Below, one piece after another: positions 28,879 through 38,037 of a stretch of 64,000 nucleotides of DNA. The stretch's first letter is position 1; each line of letters opens with the position of its first letter. Source of the DNA: Methylobacterium sp. Leaf91 (GTDB taxonomy: Bacteria > Pseudomonadota > Alphaproteobacteria > Rhizobiales > Beijerinckiaceae); the NCBI RefSeq assembly GCF_001422815.1, contig NZ_LMMP01000011.1, positions 86,270-150,269 on the forward strand, given 5' to 3'. The notes under the pieces were generated by a model. It had not been told where the DNA came from. It did not search any database and worked only from the letters and a program-made list of their open reading frames with translations. The position numbers were made by a program, and so were the translations under genes.

Positions 28879-29883
28879 ATGACCTCCGGACACGAGATTT
28901 CCCCGACCGTCATCGAGGGCGCGGACGACGTCGCCCTGCCGTTCTCGGTGGAGGCACTGGACGTGCGCGGCCGCGTCGTGCGGCTCGGGCCCAGCGTCGA
29001 CACCATCCTGCGCCGCCATGGCTATCCCGACCCGGTGGCGCGGCTGCTGGGTGAGGCAGCGGCGCTCACCGTACTTCTGGGCTCGTCCCTGAAATTCGAG
29101 GGCCGGTTCCAGTTCCAGACCAAGAGCGACGGCCCGGTCGAAATGATCGTGGTCGATTTCGAGGCGCCCGACCGTCTGCGCGCGACGGCGCGGTTCGACG
29201 CGGAGCGGGTGAAGGCGCTGGGGACCACCCCGCTCAAGAGCGCGGACCTGATCGGGCAGGGGCATCTCGCGATGACCATCGACCAGGGCAACGATTTTAG
29301 CCGTTACCAGGGCGTCGTCGCGCTCGAAGGGCAGAGTCTCGAAGAGGCGGCGCACCAGTATTTCCGGCAATCCGAGCAGATCCCGACCCAGGTTCGCCTC
29401 GCCGTGGCCGAGCAATTCGCCAACGGCACCAACAGCTACCGCGCCGGCGGACTGCTGGTTCAGTTCCTGCCCCAATCCATCGACCGCGCGCGGTTGGCCG
29501 ACCTCCCCCCGGGCGACATACCCGAGGGCCATGCCCATCTCGGCGAGGGCGAGGTCCGGGAGGACGATGCCTGGGTGGAGGCGCGCAGCCTCGTCAACAC
29601 GGTGGAGGACCACGAGCTGGTCGACCCGGAGGTTTCCTCCGAGCGGCTGCTTTACCGGCTCTTCCACGAGCGCGGCGTGCGGGTGTTCGAGGCGCAGGGC
29701 ATCCGCGAGCGCTGCCGGTGCTCGCCGGAGCGCGTCCTCGGCATGATCCGCTCCTTCGCCCCGCAGGAACGCCGCGACATGGTCGCGGAAGATGGCCGCA
29801 TCGGCATCACCTGCGAGTTCTGCTCGCGGCGCTATGACATCGACCCGGCCGAAGTCGAGGCCGGGATCGACGATCCCGCCTGA
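28879..29883 (+). CDS. hslO: Hsp33 redox-regulated chaperone
   Basis: A 334-residue cytoplasmic holdase chaperone that is activated when oxidation releases its zinc. The zinc-binding Cys pairs are present near the C-terminus: CxC in ERCRCSPERVLGM and CxxC in ITCEFCSRRYDID. The N-terminal domain has the family segments AAALTVLLGSSLKFEGRFQF and GHLAMTIDQGNDFSRYQG. The ATG at 28879 has GGAGAGG just upstream, which decides against an ATG eight codons earlier. It lies downstream of argF with a palindromic repeat between, the argD-argF-hslO order I recall as conserved in Rhizobiales. Confidence 0.94.
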   Translation: MTSGHEISPTVIEGADDVALPFSVEALDVRGRVVRLGPSVDTILRRHGYPDPVARLLGEAAALTVLLGSSLKFEGRFQFQTKSDGPVEMIVVDFEAPDRLRATARFDAERVKALGTTPLKSADLIGQGHLAMTIDQGNDFSRYQGVVALEGQSLEEAAHQYFRQSEQIPTQVRLAVAEQFANGTNSYRAGGLLVQFLPQSIDRARLADLPPGDIPEGHAHLGEGEVREDDAWVEARSLVNTVEDHELVDPEVSSERLLYRLFHERGVRVFEAQGIRERCRCSPERVLGMIRSFAPQERRDMVAEDGRIGITCEFCSRRYDIDPAEVEAGIDDPA

Positions 29884-30160
29884 GGCACCCGCCGACGGGG
29901 GCGGCTCCCCGGCTCATCCATGGACGGCAAGCCGGGACTGAGCGCAGCCCGGCAGCCGAGGACGAACCTTCGCCATAGCAAAGCTTGGGCGCATTCCGGG
30001 GATCATCAATATTCGCCGGCCGATCTCAATCATGCGCTCGTGAAATCATCGGTTGCAGAGGGGGCAAACCACGTAAGACGTTCGATCACTCGCTAAACCG
30101 AGTGAACGGTTTTGCCACGTTCGACGTTTCGATGGCTCGAAAGCTATGGGAGAAACGTCC

Positions 30161-31270
30161 ATGACGAAATTCGGACTGGGTCTTGCAGCATTACTGTTCT
30201 CGACATCTGTCTTCGCGCAAGGCGCGGCAGTCGGGGGATCGACCGGTACAGGCGCGGGATCGGCAGGCGCCGGCGCGCGCGAAAGCGTCGAGAGCGGACA
30301 GGGCGGTCGTGGCGGGGCCGCGAATGCCGAACGGGGCGGGGCGCAGCGCGCAACGGAAAGCCGCGACGCGAACTCGGCACGACAGGAATCCTCCAGCCGC
30401 GATTCGGCCGGACGCGAATCACGGAACCAGGACATGCCCCGTCAGGGCGGGCGGGATGGCGGAGACCGTCAGGGCATGCGCGACGAGGGCCGGTCGATGC
30501 GGACCGAGTCCGAGGGACGCATGAGCCGTGATCGTGCCGACATGCGTGAAGGCCGCAGCATCGAGCGGAACACGACCCGCGTCAGCGGCCGCTTCGACGG
30601 GGGCCAGCGTTCCGGGCGGTACGTGACGATTCGCGGGCAGAGGGTCGTCTACGGATCGCCGCAATATCGTCGGCTCGTGGTCGTCGAGCGCCGGGGCGGC
30701 GATCGTTATGTCCAGAACGGCCGCCGGCGCTTCGTGACGATCCGGGGTCAGCGCGTCGTCTACGGCTCGCCGGAATATCGGCGCCTCGTCACGATTCATC
30801 AGACGGGTCCGCGGCGCTCAGGCGGGCGCTACGTGGTCATCCGCGGCCAGCGCGTGGTCTACGGCTCACCCGAATATCGGCGTCTCACCGTCACCACCGC
30901 GCGGAGCGGTCGTGACAGCGTTTCGGTGAGCGGCCGCACCACCGAGCGCTACCGTGGCGGCGAGGAGCGGGTGTCCGGCCGCGCGACGATGCGTAGCGAA
31001 GGCGGCATGCGTCGCGACGGCAATCGTGGCGGCGAGGCCGATCGTACGGTCGGCATGCAGCGGAACGAGACCGAGCGCGGCGGCATGCGCAATGCCGGCC
31101 GCGAAGGTGGCCAGGCGGGCGGCCAGGAGGGCGGCATCCGCAACGCCGCCGAGCGCGGCGACAACGGTGCCATGAAGCCGGCCGGCATGAACGGCCGGAG
31201 CGGTGGCGCGGAGCGCGGCAGAGGCGAGGGGGGCAGAAGCGAGGGGGGCATGCCGGGCGGACGCAACTGA
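30161..31270 (+). CDS. Exported Arg/Gly-rich protein with a triplicated IRGQRVVYGSPEYRRL motif
   Basis: A 369-residue protein of unrecognised family. Residues 1-19 are a clear signal peptide (MTKFGLGLAALLFSTSVFA). Residues 20-150 are low complexity, rich in Gly, Arg, Ser and Glu. Three near-identical 21-residue units follow at 153-173, 190-210 and 223-243; each holds IRGQRVVYGSP, then Q or E, then YRRL. The C-terminal 110 residues are again Gly/Arg/Met-rich (GGMRRDGNRGGEADR). The protein is strongly basic and probably disordered outside the repeats. The ATG at 30161 is chosen because GGGAGA precedes it by 7 nt. The repeats look like short beta-hairpin units that may bind an anionic polymer at the cell surface; this is inference. 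It is monocistronic, with a strong terminator after it. Confidence 0.75.
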   Translation: MTKFGLGLAALLFSTSVFAQGAAVGGSTGTGAGSAGAGARESVESGQGGRGGAANAERGGAQRATESRDANSARQESSSRDSAGRESRNQDMPRQGGRDGGDRQGMRDEGRSMRTESEGRMSRDRADMREGRSIERNTTRVSGRFDGGQRSGRYVTIRGQRVVYGSPQYRRLVVVERRGGDRYVQNGRRRFVTIRGQRVVYGSPEYRRLVTIHQTGPRRSGGRYVVIRGQRVVYGSPEYRRLTVTTARSGRDSVSVSGRTTERYRGGEERVSGRATMRSEGGMRRDGNRGGEADRTVGMQRNETERGGMRNAGREGGQAGGQEGGIRNAAERGDNGAMKPAGMNGRSGGAERGRGEGGRSEGGMPGGRN

Positions 31271-31305
31271 TCCGCACGCGCCTCCGACGATAGGACGACG
31301 GCGAG

Positions 31306-31337
31306 GGGGAGGGGTCACATCGTGACCCCTCCCCTTT
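31306..31337. terminator. Strong bidirectional intrinsic terminator
   Basis: GGGGAGGGGTCAC (31306-31318) pairs perfectly with GTGACCCCTCCCC (31322-31334) around a 3-nt loop, followed by TTT. It separates the convergent repeat-protein gene and dcd. Confidence 0.85.
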
Positions 31338-31368
31338 CCTCGTGACCGGCTTTCGGCCGGTGGCCGTC

Positions 31369-32514
31369 TCAGACGAAGTGCTTCGACAGTTTCAGCCCCT
31401 GGGCCTGATAGTTCGACCCGGCATCCGTGCCGTAGAGAGTGGCGGGCCGCTCGGCCATGCGCTCGTAGACGAGGCGGCCGACGATCTGGCCGTCTTCCAG
31501 CAGGAAGGGCACATCGCGCGAGCGCACTTCGAGCACGGCCCGCGCCCCGGCGCCGCCCGCGGCGGCAAAGCCGAAGCCGGGATCGAAGAAGCCGGCGTAA
31601 TGGACCCGGAATTCACCCACCAGCGGATCGAACGGCACCATCTCGGCGGCGAAGTCCGGCGGCACCTGCACGGCCTCCTTCGAGGCCAGGATGTAGAACT
31701 GACCGGGATCGAGGATCAGCGCGCCCGAGCCGTCGGCGGGAAGAGGCTCCCAGAATTCCGCGATGGCGTGCCGGCCCGGTGCGTCCACATCGACGAGGCC
31801 GGTATGGCGCTTGGCGCGGTAGCCGATCAGCCCTCCGAACCCGGCGAGGTCCACCGAGACGGCGATGCCGCCCTGGAAGGACGGGTTGGCCGAAGCGACC
31901 AGAGGGGTCGCCGTATGCAGCGCAGCGAGTTCGGCATCGGACAGGCGCGGCTCACCGCGACGGAAGCGGATTTGCGACAGGCGTGAGCCGGTGCGGACGC
32001 GGACCGGGAAGGTGCGGGGCGAGATTTCGGCATAGAGCCGGCCCTGGTAGCCCGCCTCGACCTGATCGAAGGCTTGGCCCCGGTCGGTGATGACGCGGGT
32101 GAACACATCAATGCGGCCGGTGGAGCTCTTCGGATTGGCGCTGGCCGCCACATCGGCCGGAAGCGCCAGCGTCTCCTGCAATTCGGCGATGTAGACGCAG
32201 CCGGTCTCCAGCACCGCGCCGGCGGTCAGGTCGATCTCGTGAAGCGCGAAGGCCTCGATACAGGCGGAGACCGGCCGGCTACCGGGCAGGAAACTCGTGC
32301 GGACCCGGAAAGCGCGAGAGCCCAGGCGCAGGTCGAGGCTGGCCGGCTGGACCTGATCCGCCGCGAAAGGGGTTTCGGGGAGAATGGCACCGGCCGCATG
32401 CAAAGCCTGGATGCCCTGCGCGGCCAGGATGCCGCCGGAACGCGGGCTTATAGAAGGCGGGCTTGCAGAAGGAGAGGGGCCCGGTCGTGCCGTGTCCTGC
32501 TTGGTATCCGGCAT
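31369..32514 (-). CDS. dcd: dCTP deaminase, long two-domain form
   Basis: A 381-residue protein of the long alphaproteobacterial 2'-deoxycytidine 5'-triphosphate deaminase family, which provides dUTP for dTMP synthesis. Two dUTPase-like halves are visible: the first with QVQPASLDLRLGSRAFRVR and NPKSSTGRIDVFTRVI (the substrate-binding SSTGR loop), the second with FILASKEAVQ-type text (FYILASKEAVQVPPDFAAEM) and FFDPGFG. It is about twice the length of E. coli Dcd, consistent with an internal duplication known in this family. The ATG at 32514 precedes a short Pro/Ser-rich extension; an upstream start is less likely. Confidence 0.88.
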   Translation of the reverse strand: MPDTKQDTARPGPSPSASPPSISPRSGGILAAQGIQALHAAGAILPETPFAADQVQPASLDLRLGSRAFRVRTSFLPGSRPVSACIEAFALHEIDLTAGAVLETGCVYIAELQETLALPADVAASANPKSSTGRIDVFTRVITDRGQAFDQVEAGYQGRLYAEISPRTFPVRVRTGSRLSQIRFRRGEPRLSDAELAALHTATPLVASANPSFQGGIAVSVDLAGFGGLIGYRAKRHTGLVDVDAPGRHAIAEFWEPLPADGSGALILDPGQFYILASKEAVQVPPDFAAEMVPFDPLVGEFRVHYAGFFDPGFGFAAAGGAGARAVLEVRSRDVPFLLEDGQIVGRLVYERMAERPATLYGTDAGSNYQAQGLKLSKHFV

Positions 32515-32615
32515 GGTCTCGCGTCGCCCGCTCCGAACTGGGCCACCGCCCCCGGCTGGGGATCGCGACTGCCGCATGGTTTCGCACAGTCTCTCGCGTA
32601 TCCTCTAAGGGTCCC

Positions 32616-33032
32616 TTAACCCTCCTCGTCCCTGCCGATCCGCAACACGATCCAGGCGACCACCAGACGGGCGATGGCCCCCATGGCGATCAGGCCCGCC
32701 AGCGCGCTGGCCAACGGCGGAAAGCCTGCGGGCCACAGTAGGAGCGCGACGGCGAAGAGCACGGCCCCGAGGCCTGCCGCCGGGCCGAAGGCGAGAACCA
32801 CGGACGGCAAGCCGGCGATTCGGGGCGCGGGGCCGCGTCGGGCCAGGAGTGCGCCCGCCAGCAGGGCGAGACCGTCGAGCAGGAGCGCGCCGCCCAGGGC
32901 CAGGGCCGGCCAGCCGTTCCGCTCCGGCATGGTGAAGGCGAAGGCACCGGCGAGACCCGCGATCGCGAGGCTGGCGAGAACCGCACGGCCTGGAGACGGC
33001 GCCGGCCGGTGCGAGAGGGTCTCCTCGACCAC
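32616..33032 (-). CDS. Hypothetical membrane protein, four helices
   Basis: A 138-residue protein made almost entirely of four hydrophobic segments at about 16-34, 41-64, 73-100 and 104-131, rich in Ala, Leu and Gly, with a short cytoplasmic end RIGRDEEG. The start is a GTG at 33032 with GGAAGG 10 nt before it. No family motif is recognised. It lies upstream of dcd on the same strand with about 100 bp between, so cotranscription is possible. GC content is high, so hydrophobic frames can arise by chance, but codon bias and the ribosome-binding site favour a real gene. Confidence 0.6.
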   Translation of the reverse strand: MVEETLSHRPAPSPGRAVLASLAIAGLAGAFAFTMPERNGWPALALGGALLLDGLALLAGALLARRGPAPRIAGLPSVVLAFGPAAGLGAVLFAVALLLWPAGFPPLASALAGLIAMGAIARLVVAWIVLRIGRDEEG

Positions 33033-33163
33033 GGGACACGACCTTCCGATTGGAGCGGGCTATCCCGCATTCAGCACGATTGACGCAATTTCGCCCGGGA
33101 CGTACCACGGCGAAAAGGCTATGTCGCTTCGGGTGGGCGACGGTACGGGAGGCTTTGAAGGCG

Positions 33164-33556
33164 ATGTACAAGGCCCAGACGCGCGGCATCAGCGTGACCG
33201 TCCAGCCCCGCTTCGTCGAGGAGGAATCCTCCCCCGACGAAAGCCGGTATTTCTTCGCCTACACCGTCGAGATCGTGAATAACGGCTCCGAGCAGGTCCA
33301 GCTGCGCTCGCGCCACTGGCGCATCGTCGATGGGCGCGGCGAGACCCAGGAGGTGCGCGGCGCCGGCGTCGTCGGCAAGCAGCCCGTTCTCGGCCCCGGC
33401 GAGTCGTTCAGCTATACCAGCGGTTGCCCGCTCACGACGCCCGACGGCCTGATGGCCGGCAGCTACACCATGTCCACCACCGCTGGTGAGAGCTTCGAGG
33501 CCGAGATCCCCGCCTTCTCCCTCGATTCGCCGCACGTCCGCCGCAGCGTCCACTAA
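33164..33556 (+). CDS. apaG: ApaG domain protein (Co2+/Mg2+ efflux-associated)
   Basis: A 130-residue single-domain ApaG protein with an immunoglobulin-like beta-sandwich. Conserved text: [79 protein letters not shown] and the end [20 protein letters not shown]. Length and order match the family. The biochemical role is unclear; in Enterobacteria apaG is linked with apaH and cobalt resistance. The ATG at 33164 directly precedes the conserved region. Its stop codon lies within the left arm of the repeat at 33553-33659. Confidence 0.95.
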   Translation: MYKAQTRGISVTVQPRFVEEESSPDESRYFFAYTVEIVNNGSEQVQLRSRHWRIVDGRGETQEVRGAGVVGKQPVLGPGESFSYTSGCPLTTPDGLMAGSYTMSTTAGESFEAEIPAFSLDSPHVRRSVH

Positions 33557-33659
33557 GCAGGTTCACGTTGGCAGGCCAACGCTTCACCCTGCTTCGGTTT
33601 TTGCCCTGACGCAGGTTTTTGCCACAAAACCGGGGGCCACTTTTGCGAAACCTGCTTAG
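33553..33659. repeat. Inverted-repeat element spanning the apaG-argE gap
   Basis: CTAAGCAGGTT (33553-33563) is perfectly complementary to AACCTGCTTAG (33649-33659). Inside lies a second hairpin, GCAGGTTTTTGCCACAAAAC against GCCACTTTTGCGAAACCTGC. The text CAGGTTTTTGCC...AAACCTGCTTA is a repeat I recall from many alphaproteobacterial genomes. It fills the whole gap, overlaps the apaG stop codon and ends 4 bp before the argE start. Confidence 0.8.
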
Positions 33660-33663
33660 GCCG

Positions 33664-34839
33664 ATGTCGGGTGGCGGAGAACGGTTGAGCACGCTCGACC
33701 TGCTGGCGCGCCTCGTCGCCTTCGACACGGAGAGTTCGCGCTCCAATCTCGCGCTCATCGACAGCGTCTGCGCCTATCTCGACGGCTGGGGCGTGAGCCA
33801 TGTGCGCATCCCCAATGAAGCGGGCGACAAGGCGGCGATCTTCGCTACGATCGGCCCGAAGATGGATGGCGGCATCGTCCTGTCCGGCCATACCGACGTG
33901 GTGCCGGTGACGGGACAGGCCTGGACCACCGATCCTTTCACCCTGCGGGTCGCCGATGGGCGGGCCTACGGGCGCGGCTCCGTGGACATGAAGGGCTTCT
34001 GCGCCCTGGCGCTGGCAGCCGTCCCGGACATGCTCGCCGCCGACCTCAAGCGGCCGATCCACATCCTGCTTTCCTACGACGAGGAGACCACGTGTCTCGG
34101 TGTCGCCGACACCATCGCCCGGTTCGGCAAGGATCTCCCCCGGCCGGGGGCGGTGATCGTGGGCGAGCCCACCGATCTCGACGTAGCCGACGCCCATAAG
34201 AGCATCGTCACCTATTTCACCACCGTCCACGGCCACGAGGCGCATTCCGCCAAGCCCATGCTCGGCGCCAATGCGGTGATGGCGGCGGCCGAGCTCGTCT
34301 CCGAATTGAACCGCATCGCCGACGCGATGATCGAGCGCGGCGACGTATCGGGACGCTTCGACCCGCCCTCCACCACCGTGCATGTGGGCACGATCTCCGG
34401 CGGCACGGCGCGCAACATCCTGCCCAAGGTCTGCACCTTCCACTGGGAGTTCCGCGGCCTGCCCGATCTCGACATGGCCGAGATCCCGGCCCTGTTCGCG
34501 GCCAAGGTCGAGACGGTGCTGAAGGACCGGCTCAACCGCTACGGCGATTACGGGCGGATCAAGACCATCGAGGAGGTGGCGGTGCCGGGCCTCGCCCCCG
34601 AGCCGGGCTCGGAGGCCGAGCGGTTGGCCTTGCGGGTGGCGGGTCGCAACCACACCATCTCCGTTTCCTACGCCACCGAGGCGGGACGTTTCCAGAAGGC
34701 GGGCATACCCACCGTCGTCTGCGGACCCGGCTCCATCGACCAGGCCCACCAGCCGGACGAGTACATCACCCTTGCCGCCCTCGAGGCCGGCGAGGCGTTC
34801 ATGCGCCGTCTCATCTCGGAATGCGTCGTAACTCCATGA
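33664..34839 (+). CDS. argE: Acetylornithine deacetylase
   Basis: A 391-residue M20-family zinc peptidase that removes acetate from N-acetylornithine. Motifs: first metal ligand His in [11 protein letters not shown], bridging Asp in [14 protein letters not shown], catalytic Glu pair in [25 protein letters not shown], and the C-terminal His ligand in [13 protein letters not shown]. The dimerisation domain is inserted at about 170-290. The ATG at 33664 gives the normal N-terminus ([20 protein letters not shown]). The stop overlaps the next start by 4 nt (ATGA), coupling it to the acetyltransferase. With argD and argF nearby, a full ornithine branch can be assembled, although an ArgJ-type enzyme elsewhere could make it redundant. 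Confidence 0.9.
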   Translation: MSGGGERLSTLDLLARLVAFDTESSRSNLALIDSVCAYLDGWGVSHVRIPNEAGDKAAIFATIGPKMDGGIVLSGHTDVVPVTGQAWTTDPFTLRVADGRAYGRGSVDMKGFCALALAAVPDMLAADLKRPIHILLSYDEETTCLGVADTIARFGKDLPRPGAVIVGEPTDLDVADAHKSIVTYFTTVHGHEAHSAKPMLGANAVMAAAELVSELNRIADAMIERGDVSGRFDPPSTTVHVGTISGGTARNILPKVCTFHWEFRGLPDLDMAEIPALFAAKVETVLKDRLNRYGDYGRIKTIEEVAVPGLAPEPGSEAERLALRVAGRNHTISVSYATEAGRFQKAGIPTVVCGPGSIDQAHQPDEYITLAALEAGEAFMRRLISECVVTP

Positions 34840-35420
34840 GCAAGTTCGCTCCCCGTACCATCGCGGCCGACGGCCCGGTGAAGCTCCGCCCGCTGGAGCG
34901 CGAAGACCTGATGTTCGTGCATCAGCTCAACAACAACGACAGCATCATGCGCTACTGGTTCGAGGAGGCCTACGAGTCCTTCGCCGAACTGGCGCAGCTC
35001 TACGAGCGCAACATCCACAACCAGACCGAGCGGCGCTTCATCATCGCCAATTCGGAGGGCGCGCCGGCAGGCCTCGTGGAGTTGGTGGAGATCAACCACC
35101 TGCACCGGCGCTGCGAATTCCAGATCGCGATCCACCCCGCCTTCCAGGGCCAGGGTTACGCCCCGCGCGCCACCCGCATCGCCATGGATTACGCCTTCAG
35201 CGTCCTCAACATCCACAAGCTCTACCTGCACGTGGACAAGGACAACGCCCGCGCCGTCCGCATCTACGAGCGTTGCGGCTTCGTGCCCGAAGGCATCCTC
35301 AAGGACGAGTTCTTCGTCAACGGCAAGTATCGCGACGCGGTACGGATGTGCCTGTTCCAGCCGGAATACCTGGCCCGGCGCGGCAGCGGCGATATTTCGG
35401 AGCCGGTGCTGAAGTCGTAG
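34836..35420 (+). CDS. speG: Spermidine N1-acetyltransferase-like GNAT protein
   Basis: A 194-residue GNAT acetyltransferase closely resembling SpeG, which acetylates spermidine or spermine to relieve polyamine excess. Evidence: [39 protein letters not shown], the acetyl-CoA loop in [18 protein letters not shown] (Q/RxxGxG/A type), and [25 protein letters not shown]-like end. SpeG-type allosteric residues near the N-terminus appear kept. The start overlaps the argE stop by 4 nt. Its polyamine link is echoed by the PotF-type gene at 2994, but they are 31 kb apart. Confidence 0.87.
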   Translation: MSKFAPRTIAADGPVKLRPLEREDLMFVHQLNNNDSIMRYWFEEAYESFAELAQLYERNIHNQTERRFIIANSEGAPAGLVELVEINHLHRRCEFQIAIHPAFQGQGYAPRATRIAMDYAFSVLNIHKLYLHVDKDNARAVRIYERCGFVPEGILKDEFFVNGKYRDAVRMCLFQPEYLARRGSGDISEPVLKS

Positions 35421-35480
35421 CCGTCGATCCCGGAAAGTTTCTTATCGGCCAAGTGCGATCACCCTGGCAGCGATCCGCGC

Positions 35481-35804
35481 TCAGGCAATGGCGAAAAACA
35501 CAGCCAGCGCCCGCGTCACCGCCAGCATCGTCTCGGCATCGAGATACCCGATCCGTGCGCCGATCTTCTCACGCTTCACCGACATGGCCTTGTCCACCAT
35601 GACCTGTGAGCGCTTCTTCAAGCCATTGGCCTCAGTCGGCTCGATGGTCGTGCGGATCAGGGGAGCATCGGCCAGCGTGCCGGATATCAGCAGCACCGTG
35701 ACCGTGCCGGTCTCAGCGAACGCGTCCGATTGGATGATGAGGGCTGGACGAGGTTTGCGGAAATCGTCGGGCATGGCGATGGTGACGAGATCGCCCCGCT
35801 TCAT
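35481..35804 (-). CDS. mazF: MazF/PemK-type endoribonuclease toxin
   Basis: A 107-residue PemK/MazF-fold protein. Family markers are MKRGDLVTIAMPDDFRKPRPALIIQ-like start (GDLVTIAMPDDFRKPRPALI), a central TGTVTVLLISGTLADAPLIR, the SQVMVDKAMSVKREKIGARI segment with the conserved Lys, and a helical C-terminus. MazF toxins cut mRNA at short single-stranded sites and stop translation. The start overlaps the antitoxin stop by 4 nt (ATGA), the usual antitoxin-first coupled layout. Chromosomal context gives no hint of the trigger. Confidence 0.9.
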   Translation of the reverse strand: MKRGDLVTIAMPDDFRKPRPALIIQSDAFAETGTVTVLLISGTLADAPLIRTTIEPTEANGLKKRSQVMVDKAMSVKREKIGARIGYLDAETMLAVTRALAVFFAIA

Positions 35805-36025
35805 GCCTCGCGCTCAGGGAGCATATCGACGAGCGCGGCCTCCATGAAGGCATCCAGTTCCCGATCGGCCGCATCTGTTGCCGCGACGACCCGAGCCTGT
35901 CGCGCGCATTCTTCGGCAAAGCCCGCCCTTCGGGTGTCCGGCACCCAGATCTGGATGGGCCGGAGGCCAGCCGCCCGGAGCGCATCACGACGCTTGCTGA
36001 CACGCTGACCGACAGTTGCCGACAT
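35801..36025 (-). CDS. mazE: MazE-type antitoxin (DUF3018 family)
   Basis: A 74-residue antitoxin. The first part SKRRDALRAAGLRPIQIWVPD is the hallmark of the DUF3018/MazE antitoxin family, with basic DNA-binding residues; the second part is an acidic helix (ADRELDAFMEAALVDMLPE) that should wrap the toxin. A good ribosome-binding site (GGAAGGA) precedes the ATG. It is the first gene of a two-gene operon with mazF, and a 12-bp palindrome lies 21 bp upstream of the start codon. Confidence 0.9.
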   Translation of the reverse strand: MSATVGQRVSKRRDALRAAGLRPIQIWVPDTRRAGFAEECARQARVVAATDAADRELDAFMEAALVDMLPEREA

Positions 36026-36045
36026 GACGAGTCCTTCCCCGAGTT

Positions 36046-36057
36046 GTTACATGTAAC
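36046..36057. promoter_or_regulatory. 12-bp palindrome, probable MazEF autoregulatory operator
   Basis: GTTACATGTAAC is a perfect palindrome in otherwise GC-rich DNA, 21 bp upstream of the mazE start codon. Toxin-antitoxin operons are normally repressed by the antitoxin bound to such a site. The call is from position and symmetry only. Confidence 0.55.
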
Positions 36058-36119
36058 GTAGGGTCCGCATGCGACCATGCCAAGGGGCCAGGACAGTGAC
36101 GGACCGCCGGTCGCCGGTC

Positions 36120-36851
36120 TCAGCCGAAATCAGCGGCCGCGCGGTCGAGCAGCCATGTCAAGTTGCCGATGCTCGAGATGTAGCGCGCGGGCAGATCCTC
36201 TCCCTTGGCGATCCGGACGAGGGGATCGCGCTTGCCGGCCCCCGTCACCAGGACGAGAAGCTGACGCGAGGAGGCGAGCGCCGGGAAGGTGAGGGTGACA
36301 CGCGGCACGAACGGCGCGAGACCGGCCTCCGGGACCGGCGCCACCCAGGCCTGACGCTCAGCGAGCGCGGGCTTGCCCGGGAAGAGCGACGCGGTGTGCC
36401 CGTCCTCGCCGATCCCAAGGAGGACGAGATCGAAGAGCGGGCGCGCCGGGTCGAGTTCGTCGGCGCCGTAGAAGCCCTTCAGAGTCTCGGCATAGGCGGA
36501 GGCCGCCGAGTCCAGCGTCCCGTCGGTGGGAATACCGTGGAGATGGCCTTCGGGGATCGGGGCGTCCCCGAACGCCGCGCGGGCCATGTGCATGTTGCTG
36601 GCCTCATCGGTCCAGGGCACGAACCGGTCGTCGCCGAAGAACCAGTGCAGCCGGTCCCAGGGGAGAGCACCGACATAGTCGGGTCCGCCCAGCAGGGCGT
36701 AGAGCCGCTTCGGCGTGGACCCACCGGAGAGGCAGATGGCGATGCGCTCCTGCTTGCTCTCGGCGCAGAGGGTCACGAGGCGGTCCGCCGCCGCGCGGGC
36801 GACGCTCTCGCCATCGGGAAAGATTTCCGCGTTGTTCGGTAGCGGGATCAT
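36120..36851 (-). CDS. pgl: 6-phosphogluconolactonase
   Basis: A 243-residue enzyme of the NagB/DevB family that opens 6-phosphogluconolactone to 6-phosphogluconate. Evidence: ERIAICLSGGSTPKRLYALL (phosphate-binding SGGSTP loop), WDRLHWFFGDDRFVPWTDEA, SNMHMARAAF, and the catalytic His region FDLVLLGIGEDGHTASLFPG. The length fits. It is the last gene of a minus-strand sugar-phosphate operon, 69 bp downstream of gnd. Confidence 0.95.
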   Translation of the reverse strand: MIPLPNNAEIFPDGESVARAAADRLVTLCAESKQERIAICLSGGSTPKRLYALLGGPDYVGALPWDRLHWFFGDDRFVPWTDEASNMHMARAAFGDAPIPEGHLHGIPTDGTLDSAASAYAETLKGFYGADELDPARPLFDLVLLGIGEDGHTASLFPGKPALAERQAWVAPVPEAGLAPFVPRVTLTFPALASSRQLLVLVTGAGKRDPLVRIAKGEDLPARYISSIGNLTWLLDRAAADFG

Positions 36852-36920
36852 GCGGCGACGCGTCCTCCTGGTCTGGTCCTCTATCGCCCGTCCGGCAGGC
36901 TATATTGCCTGCACGACAGG

Positions 36921-37895
<975 letters not shown>

Positions 37896-37914
37896 TGGGG
37901 ATCTCCGTTGCTTT

Positions 37915-38030
37915 CCCCTCCCCCTTGTGGGGAGGGGTCAGAGGTGGGGGTCGTGCCGCTTGCCTCAGGAGAAAGAGGGTCACCCAAACACCCCCACCTC
38001 CGGCTCCTCCCCACAAGGGGGAGGAGAGGG
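37915..38030. repeat. Operon-internal inverted repeat, copy 1
   Basis: The ends read CCCCTCCCCCTTGTGGGGAG and CTCCCCACAAGGGGGAGGAG. Inside lie AGAGGTGGGGGT and ACCCCCACCTCC, so the element folds as one long hairpin. It lies between tal-pgi and gnd. Two more copies are at 40971-41086 and 55859-55975. Confidence 0.9.
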
Positions 38031-38037
38031 CCTCAGA

